Assembly (NCBI GenBank): GCA_037389465.1
Contig: JAZARR010000214.1
Location: 2,108,001-2,172,000, forward strand
Length of the DNA stretch: 64,000 bases
Direction: 5' to 3'
Source: Baylisascaris procyonis
Lineage: Eukaryota > Nematoda > Chromadorea > Rhabditida > Ascarididae
Below the pieces are notes generated by a model. It searched no databases. It was not told the origin of the DNA and saw only the letters and a program-made list of their open reading frames with translations. Positions 55,501 to 64,000 of this stretch are shown one piece after another (the stretch's first letter is position 1; the number at the start of each line of letters is the position of its first letter). The position numbers and the translations under genes are program-made.

Positions 55501-57773
55501 TTAAGCTTAAGAGATTTGTTAGATAAGATACAAGTGTCACCATTAGCATATAACTGTTCTAAATAAGGAAATCAACTTTCCATCATACGAATCTACATTA
55601 GGCATAATTTCTGCTCAAAGACGTTGGAGTTCTTCCACTTCTTTCAGCATTAAATTATACGCTCTCATTATCCATAAATATTCGGATTTCACCTATTCGT
55701 TCATAATTAAAATATTTCAACTAAGTCTATGAATATTCAAAGATGAATTTTTTACTGTCTAATTGCTAAAATTGTAGAAAATGTGGTACAGAAATGGGAA
55801 TTTGTTAGTGATGAGCCAGAAAAAAAGACACGAATTGCAAATTACAGTTTTAGTCATATGAAAATTGTTAAAGAAACCTGAAAACTTCCCGATTAGCTTC
55901 TCTTAGCGACGATCTCTACGACTATGCTTAAGTTTAAATTTAAAAAAGGGGAGGTATTTCATGAGAATATATTTCACTTCACATCTTCGAGATATCTCAT
56001 GAAATCTAGTCTTAAAAATAATTGCTCAGAAATTTTTTTCAATAGCCCATTGCAAAAATAACTATTTCAAACCAAATCTTTCGAATGGTTCTAATACAGC
56101 AGTCTCTTATAAATGGCCATCTTACTGACAACAGATCATATCGAATCCATTAAAGCAAAAGATAGGAATTATTTGTTCATCTTTGATGTGGTGTTTGTTC
56201 TTATTGGGTGTTATTGATTACAGAAGTATCGCATAAAATAAGCTGCACAATATGCAATCAGTATGATTTGAAGTGGACGGATCAATAACGATTAAATAGG
56301 CGTCATTTTCAGAAACTGTTCTGTTTTTAGGCATTAACAGTTGGATGGCCAAATGGTGGTAATAGAGAAAACTCTAAAAAGAAGACTCAGAAATGAAAAA
56401 GTGATAATTATAGGCGGAAATATAAGCTTAGTTTTATTACCAGTAAATGATCTGAGTCATAAATAGGCATTTCAGCCTTTTGCCTCCCTCCCCCTTCTCC
56501 TTCCTTCACCTTTCCGCCATAAAATTTTCGAAAAATATTGCGGATCATTGGTTTTGTTCAGTTTGCGAATTTTATGAGCTGATTGTTTTGCAGGATGCGG
56601 TTCATTATCACTCACTAATTATTCGAATGCCTGGGATGACTTTCCACTTAGTGAAATTGAAATTTGAGCGCTAAAATACTAGACGTTGTAAATTTTGAGT
56701 GATTGACAAATGGTGCGCTTTAATTCGACTTAGAACTCCTCACGTTTAGTTCGAATACTTTCGCAAACTGCTAAAATACGCTGTGACATAAGTAATCAAT
56801 TAGTAGATGAATATTCATTGCGTCTTTGAAACCTAATTTGCTGTTATTTAAACCGAAATTCTTAAGGTTTCTTCAAATCTAAAGAAACTCTTAGATTTCG
56901 TGCATTTCGGTAGTGTTAGCAGATATGCGGTTTATTGTGGCAAAGAAATGAAATGAAACAATTGCGAATGATAGAAGTGAAAGGATCTCAGTTTCAACTG
57001 GTCGAAAATATGCTCGCTGATCGAATAAGAGGCAATCTTCAAATGTATGCTGTTAGCATTTCAAAAAAATTTCAGTCATATATGAAAAAATTCGTCGATT
57101 ACTAGAGTGATACTTGGTAACAGCCGAAATGCCCTATGAACTGAGGGTTCAGATCGAAATCTATACCCTTTTTTTAAGTAATATTACTGCAGATAAATTG
57201 TAAGTAAATTACTGCAAGTAGATTAAGTAAAATTATCGAAAAATAGTGGACCAATAAGGCCAATCAAAGACATAAGTGGCTGCTTGTTAGAAGACACCTA
57301 GGCAAATCAGCGTTAGAAACACAGTAGTGATGTGGAATATTACGACACACTCATTGCTACATCGAACTGCCTTAAAACAACATACTCCTATAGAGAATGA
57401 GAAAATATAGAAAATATGATTACAATGAGAATACTCGCCACGGTTGAAATAGACAATTAGCAAATAATACAACAAGGCATAATACTGTACAAAAAGGTAC
57501 GATATTGCATCAAGAGGTACGGTAAATTATGCTAAGGTAAACAAATATGCAACAGAGAAAATAAATGCACAAAATAAAACTTGAATATTACTTTAAAATG
57601 AAAGCATTAGCAAATAACCTGACATAATGCTTGAGAGCAAACACCTAGAAGTTTAATAATTAATAAATAGGTATGTAAATGATCGCAAAAGAAGCACTTA
57701 CATCGGTATTGATAACGAAATCATGAAATGCAGTCGCAACGGAGAGCGTACCGCAAAAGAGGAGCACTTGCAT
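49581..57773 (-). CDS. Secreted protein of about 173 residues, unknown family
   Basis: Exons 57773-57702, 52554-52457, 51372-51224 and 49783-49581 join in phase. Exon 1 is essentially a signal peptide (MQVLLFCGTLSVATAFHDF) with a GTAAGT donor. The mature part is mixed alpha/beta in character, with LTVITAPDEIGRVRLLLS, HLRLRWTEPNYWNDDFDD, a few cysteines (VQCAIQ, VLCS, LLRCRV) and a basic C-terminus. The exon 3 donor is ambiguous: 51224 keeps phase with an acceptor at 49784, while 51237 would fit an alternative acceptor upstream. An AATAAA follows the stop. I do not recognise the family. The long first intron (about 5.1 kb) holds no other exon I could detect. Confidence 0.68.
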
Positions 57774-57804
57774 GGCCCCACTTATTCAATAACACTTCTC
57801 GAAG

Positions 57805-57837
57805 ATTGACGCGCTCTGTTTTCAGAGAATTGACGCG
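57805..57837. promoter_or_regulatory. Direct repeat ATTGACGCG flanking a small hairpin, upstream of the secreted-protein gene
   Basis: ATTGACGCG occurs at 57805-57813 and 57829-57837; between them lies CTCTG-TTTT-CAGAG. The set sits 32-64 nt upstream of the minus-strand ATG at 57773, within the probable promoter or 5' UTR. A further hairpin, CAGGGTGT/ACACCCTG, lies at 57894-57918. A role in regulation is inference from position. Confidence 0.35.
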
Positions 57838-57918
57838 TCACTGTTGATGATGATCCGTCGTCTGCCTATAATCTCATGGAAAAAGGACCGCCTCAGGGTG
57901 TAACCTTTTCACACCCTG

Positions 57919-60900
57919 AATCAACACATCCCTTCACACAATCGCTCGTTGACCACCAACACCTTACATCGCATTGAAACATCTTTATCCGATTGATTCG
58001 AATTAGTCGACAAACAAATCAATTTCAATAAATCCTAATCATTGAAGTCATTTCCAACCTTTTTTTATTGTTCATTTCGTAACTGACATTATTTCAGTTA
58101 TATTTGGACGATTGGAGTGGCGTTACCGAAACTCCAACACTAAGTTATGTAGAATTTCTTTGCAGGCAAATTTTGTTCCTTAATTTCACTTCGCACTCTG
58201 ACTAAAATTTGCCCCTTCCCTACCTGTAAATAACGTAGAATGGAACTTTCTGCATTCATGAGGCTTCATTAGCGCATAACAAGTGCTGCGGGAGGAGGGC
58301 TAAAGAGGGGAGAGTGGGAAAGGCTAGTGCATTTCGCTGTCCTTACCTTTCAACTTATCATGGCGACTTATTGCCCACATCCTCTAAAAAACAGCAAATC
58401 AATGAACGTTCGATACAAGTTCCCCACTCAGCTATTCATTGCAGAGGTCCCTCACGAGAAAAACAACAGCTTTGACCCGAATGCAACCCACATGCACTAA
58501 GCAGTAAATTGGCATATGCAAATCTTATGCTCATAGCCATTGAGGAACGCATCGACCATAGAAAATTCGAATGTAACACTTGTTTTTATGGCTTATCTAA
58601 TTCATATTAAGTAACAAAACATGTTCATAATTCGATCCATTAACAAGCGTACCAGCACTTTTATTCATAAAAAATGTCAACAGTGATACACTTCACTCTC
58701 AATGAATTTCGTTGATTCTTTTAGGTCATTCTAGTCACTCGAACATTCTCAACAAATACCTTCAATCCACAAAATTCTTTCAGACAAGAAGATTAAATCA
58801 TTGCATAGACTATTTATATAATTATTTATTGATCATAAACCATTTAACGATGCGCCAAAGAATGATACCGAGTTTTTGATTACGGTTGTATGAAAGAAGC
58901 AAAGACAAGAAAGGCCTAAAAAGTATGGGGAAGGACGTTGGTGGAGGATGAAGTGATATATTTAAAAAGTAACTTTAAAGTGATCTGAACTCAAAACCAT
59001 TTACAGTCCTATTGCAGAGATATGTTTGTACTGCTGTGCTGCCGTCTATGTGGAAAATAATAGCTTCCGGTTTTTCTCATGCTTCCACCTATGACTAAGC
59101 GATTCTCTTTGTCTTTTGGAATAGTGCGGATGGATGTAGCCCTTCACTATTCCGTCCCCTAAACATTTATCTCTGAAATGATGGCGGTTATGCTTACTGT
59201 ATGCTTCCATCTACTCGGTTCGACAAGCAAATTATGCTCCGTCTTGCAGGGCATTCTCGACTTTATGCAGGCAGGCGGGATAACTTGGATATCTTTGGAA
59301 GAACAGATATTTCAATATATGGTATAGAAGTTGTCGATAGGGTTCATGTCATCCGAACAGTTTTATTTTATTAATTCTAATGCATTTCCTTTGTGCAATG
59401 CTCTATCCAACAGTTTTCTTTAACTTTATTATCCAATGCATGCTTATCGACAATATACTATACATTAACATTAACGATGAAACATCGCCACACAACAAGT
59501 CATCAATGGAAGATAGTTGTAATGACGACCTCAACAAACCTGCTGATGCTTTGATTAAGGCATAGAACAAAAACATAACAACAACAAGAGGGGGCGGGGT
59601 GAAGGGGGAAGGTATGGGGAAAACTATCTGATAGCTCCTCACATACAGTTTTAAATCCTATTAGGATTCGTTTTACGGTAGCAGGCCATCAAAAATATGC
59701 AAAAGACTGAAACTAAAATTCAAAAGCAAACAACCAACAAACATAATTATTGAAATATGAGGACGTTTATGAAGGTCGTAAATTCGAAAAGAGTTACTAA
59801 CAAACGAACGGGAGAATTCAACGTTCAGGGTTATATCTGCTTATCCCACATCCCCTTCATTTTTATATATATACAAACATATTGAGACAAACGCAAATAC
59901 AATTTCCATGAAATTCGTAGGCGAATATTTGAGCACTCAGAATTTCGCGCGGAAGTTCGAGAATTGAAATCTCCACATATCACTACTTTTAGATCTACAA
60001 ATGAAAGAAACCACCTCGAAATTCAAAGAAATTCTGAACAATCGCATTTTCAGAAACGTCTTCACAGCACTTCCCTTCAAGTTTTAACCAATTTCCTCTC
60101 CTAACATGGTATGCTAGATTGACGATGCCCTCTGTTTTCATGTTTTTTGCATCAGCCGCCTTAATCTTTACAGTCTACACGATTCCACAGCGATTCTGTA
60201 TTGGATGACATAAGAATTAGGTGTAACGAGGGAAGGAGAAGGGAAGGAAGGGGGATAGCCCTCCACATATCCTCCTCATGTTCAATGGAACGCCGTTTTA
60301 TTACATATATTCACTGTCATTGCATGGAATGCTTTCTCCTTCCTTTCTGGCATGACCATAAAACACTGGCAAAGTTACAGAAGTGTGCTTGTGTCTATTA
60401 AAAGACGATGGGAATATTGCGATCGCTGCTGTTTAACTTGCTTAAAACCAGTGAATGAAGCAGCTAAATCCAACGCATATGGAAAGCGCGAGGGAGAGGG
60501 AGGGGAGGAAGAAAAGGAAAAGAATGTGGTACAGCTTTTCTAGGCTTTGAGAAACTTTAGCGAAACAGTACAAAAACTAAACAAACTTCGGTACTGCGGG
60601 CTAAATTTCAAGCGGAACGACGTCTCCATTGGATTTGCCGTCGTTCATTCTGCATTCCTTTATTCTCTTCCTGTGCCAACGTATATTTCGAAAAGTTGCG
60701 CCCTATTTCCTTCGGTGGATTTTTCTCTTTTGACTTAAACAATTTTAAAATGAAAGCCATCTTAATAAAACTTCAGTGGTAACAAATTCTCTACATATAG
60801 GCAATCAAAAATACGCATCACAAAATAAGTGATTTGTTGAGGCGATCAAGGAACCCGCGTTAATGTATCAGCATCTGAAAAGAACATATAAGAGAATCTG

Positions 60901-63900
60901 GAACACGCACGACGTGCAGCAGTTCCCAAAGTGATACAAACGAAACTTCTTACAATATGAACCACCTACTGTGCTCCTAATCGTGGTCACTGCACTCTTA
61001 GTAAATAGCTCATATGTTTTAAGTAAATATATCATCTCGATAGCAACTGTTATGCAAACGGAAGTGCAAACAAAATCCTGAATTATGATAAGCGCACGAG
61101 GTTCTAGCTGAAGGTAACGTCGTTAATTTTCGTGAAAAGCATCCAACGGTGACTAACATCTCATTTATGAAGACAACAATCTACCGCTTCAGCATCAGTC
61201 TAGACCACTCAATTGTTTTTATGAGCTTCCAGCAGATCTTTCTCTCCACTGTGCCGCATATTTTCATGCTCTTCGAAAGAGGCATCATTCCTCCTTTTGC
61301 CATCGTCAAATCAATTTTTGTGCGTACCGGAGGCATGTGCCTGATGACTATTCAAATACATATCATCAGTGAATAGTACTAATCATCACTAAGCCATTAA
61401 GCATTGGAAGTGCTTTCGAGAGAATATCAAAACAAAATAGCTGTAATAAGGGACACTCGTATCGGTCACTTAACCTTTCAAAAAGAGTTAGTGCTAATAT
61501 CGAAGCTAGCTATACAAAAACAATTTGGGAAGAGGGACAGGGGACATGTAAGCGGGCTGGCATGACATATGCTTTTGCATTTGGCGATCATAGATTATTT
61601 AGGTGCATAAATTGCCAAGCAATAAAAAACATAAACTATAATAAAACATTCCGAATCGACTTCAAAAATTGTCTATAGAAGATTCAATTCTCTGGCACTA
61701 CTGATTGTGAAATGCATTCCAACTGCACGTGAAGTGTATACAACTTTTTCAAAGTAAACGATTCTCTAGAAGATACTGATACTTTCCCAAAAAGAAAATG
61801 AGAAATGAGCTCTGCTCCAACGAGGGATTCTTCGTTTTTGGGACGGACTTCATCTTTCCCTCAGATGCACTCCATCGAAGACTGGGCAACACTTTCTACT
61901 GGAAAATTTTGTGTCCCCTCAAACCACGTTGTAATGATGACCTCTCTCCCCCTCTCAGGTGACAATGTCCGGCAGAAAACATTGCTGCGATAAATTGACT
62001 GTTTTCAGTAGAAGCCCTCGTCCCCTTAATTTCATAATCGCAGCCTTGGTGGTTCCAAAGTTGAAAGCAAAGGGCAAGCAGACAGATATGCACATACATA
62101 TACAAACAGACACAACCTCGTCATAATGACTTCGCAAATGGGCATAAGATCAATACTCACAGTCATCGCTGATCAAATTTCTCAAAACAAGGCCGACAAA
62201 CGACTTCGCAGATTTCTTTTGAATATTTCCTGGCTGGAAATACCTGAAAGAATAAGCACTAACAAGTCTGTTCAATGGGATACCGGAAACGTCTCACACA
62301 TTCTTCCTCTATGCTTTTCTTCCGTAATCTCTACCTTTTTATATCTTGGTGACGCTTGAATTACAAATAATTCAAAAATCGAAGTTGAAGGCAGTAAGGG
62401 ACTTTCAAATCAATCACTGCGTCCCTTTACTTCCTATCTTACTTTGGTTAGTATCAAAAAACGTTCTATCTACATCACGTTCATCCCTTTCATCCTGTCC
62501 AACCTGTCTATCTACAGTCTTCAATTCCATTTAGCCACTTAAGGACCGTTCGCAGCTATCTTAAATCTCAGAAACCATCTACGTGCTTAACATACCAACG
62601 GATCGCAACAATACACCCAATAACATCCGGAAATCCCTACCTAAGCTCCTGTGCCGCTGCCTTACTACGTTAGATAACTTAGGTACGAGTTGGTGCCCCA
62701 TCCTTTTTTCTCTACTTGTTCCGGTGAGGATGGACGGGATCTTCTCCTCTTCTCCTTCCTCCTAGTTTTGATATCCCGAGGAAGTTATCTGAAATAAAAT
62801 GATGTGGATCAACTCAATGTAAAACCTGGACAAACATTGGTCAATGAAAAGCATAAAAGTTCTCGACGAAGGTTATATTTTACAGGACTACTAAAACTGA
62901 CCATCCAAGATGGGCACCACATACTGAGCACACGCATATCGTCCATTCATGTTCAGGAAACCAAGTTGCATGCACGTACGCCTGTAAAAATATCCGTTTA
63001 CGCACCCGCACAAACAAACCCATCACTACTGCAACAACAGCACATAAATTTAGGGACTGTCAAAATTATGGTGGTCGGTACCGTATGATAAACAGAGTAA
63101 ACGTGTGGCTTTTAAAGATGATTTAATGGTGATAAGATAGGACTGCTAGAGCGACTTGCAATTTTCGAGGAACAATCTACATGGTAATGACGCAGCAGAT
63201 TGCTAAGGTATATTGTAGTGGCTCGAACACAGCCCCACACCCCCTCCTCCTCCTCTCGAATAGAAGCCCCTCTTGTACAACTCCAACAAACAGACACTAA
63301 CAGAAAGCTCATCAGCATATGGCCCCCTTGAAGTTCATTAAATTCTACAACCCTTTCATGCGTTACCTTAAAAACGTAGAACAGTTCAGTTTACTACATC
63401 ACAGCCGTTTAGTTTCATAGACATTCACAAAATTATAGATCACTAATTATAGATTCATTTAAATAAAATTAAGATGATCGAAATGAAAAGCAAGGTAATT
63501 CCAATAAGTAGCGAAAATATCATCACCTTCTTTCCTCTTGATTAAACGCCCTCTCCCCGCATATCATGAAGGACGAAAATCCGACAGCTTTATTCCAGCA
63601 TGTCGAATAAAAAAAGATCGCTACTATTACTTCACTATTATATAAACTCATCGAAGATTTAATCGAACCCGGCATATTTATTTATCTCTTTTATGTTACA
63701 ACACATATATAATAAAATTCGCACAGTTGCCTTGGTTGCAACCAGTTATGAAAGCGTATTTTCAGTCAATTTTATAATCGATCGGTAGCATTAAAAAAGG
63801 AATGCTCATGTAATGAAGAATGTTTTCAATGCTTATGCATATACTCGATGCAGTAAGGCATATCACAGATGGCATAATGCGTTAGCCACACTTGACGCGC

Positions 63901-64000
63901 TTGTTTTCTTATAATTTCCAGTGAAATACAATGTTTGGAGAAAATAATTTAGATAGATATGAGAAAAATAATGCCTTTTCTTGCGTGCATGAAAGAGTGC
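57919..64000. other. No supported gene to the window end
   Basis: Open frames of 60-94 codons occur at 59380-59642, 60201-60738, 61149-61376, 61805-62765 and 62804-63088, without recognisable domains or convincing splice structures. G- and A-rich tracts occur at 59590-59619, 60235-60260 and 60490-60525. Distant 5' or 3' exons of genes outside the window cannot be excluded. Confidence 0.5.
59590..59619 (+). other. Potential G-quadruplex
   Basis: Four G runs (5, 4, 5 and 4 Gs) with loops of 1, 4 and 7 nt, a canonical quadruplex pattern in otherwise AT-rich DNA. Confidence 0.5.

Noticed and set aside
62126..63088. Three plus-strand frames of 60-94 codons in succession
   Set aside because: They are in different frames without matching splice sites and show no domain.

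Overview
The window reads as AT-rich nuclear DNA from a metazoan, most likely a nematode. The reasons are split coding exons joined across large introns, frequent TTTCAG-type splice acceptors, one TTTCAG sitting 10 nt before a start codon as in spliced-leader trans-splicing, and long AT microsatellites. The introns are kilobases long, so a compact Caenorhabditis-like genome is unlikely. The assignment is inference; no rRNA, tRNA or mitochondrial marker was seen. All gene models were built by eye from splice signals, reading phase and protein motifs.

Layout. (1) About 376-4749 (+) is the 3' part of a STAM-type ESCRT-0 adaptor gene (end of VHS, UIM, SH3, GAT-like helices, short tail); its 5' end lies outside the window. 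(2) About 6883-10141 (-) holds two clear exons of a CutA-like gene with an N-terminal membrane anchor; the middle exon was not found, and a possible 3' exon pair lies at 6314-6630. (3) About 14220-25500 (-) is a short oxysterol-binding-protein-related (ORP1/ORP2-like) lipid transfer gene with ten identified exons and one missing. (4) 25501-38390 is gene-poor and holds AT repeats, a perfect 18-bp hairpin, a degenerate duplicated segment and the most unusual object here. That object, at 32506-33491, is a roughly 1-kb fold-back element. Its inverted arms of about 320-330 nt abut a GIY-YIG endonuclease ORF of the Penelope-like-element type, and each arm carries a hammerhead-ribozyme-like motif. 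(5) 38405-42851 (+) is a small single-pass membrane protein gene with a trans-splice-like acceptor and two possible terminal exons. (6) 42926-47171 is gene-poor and holds a decayed mariner-like transposase fragment. (7) 47172-49139 (+), a membrane protein of unknown family, converges on 49581-57773 (-), a four-exon gene for a secreted protein of about 173 residues. (8) The remainder to 64000 has no gene I can support.

The genes do not form a pathway. STAM (endosomal sorting), ORP (lipid exchange at membrane contacts) and CutA are ordinary housekeeping-type genes; the other three are small membrane or secreted proteins without a recognised family. The distinctive biology is the inverted-repeat GIY-YIG element.
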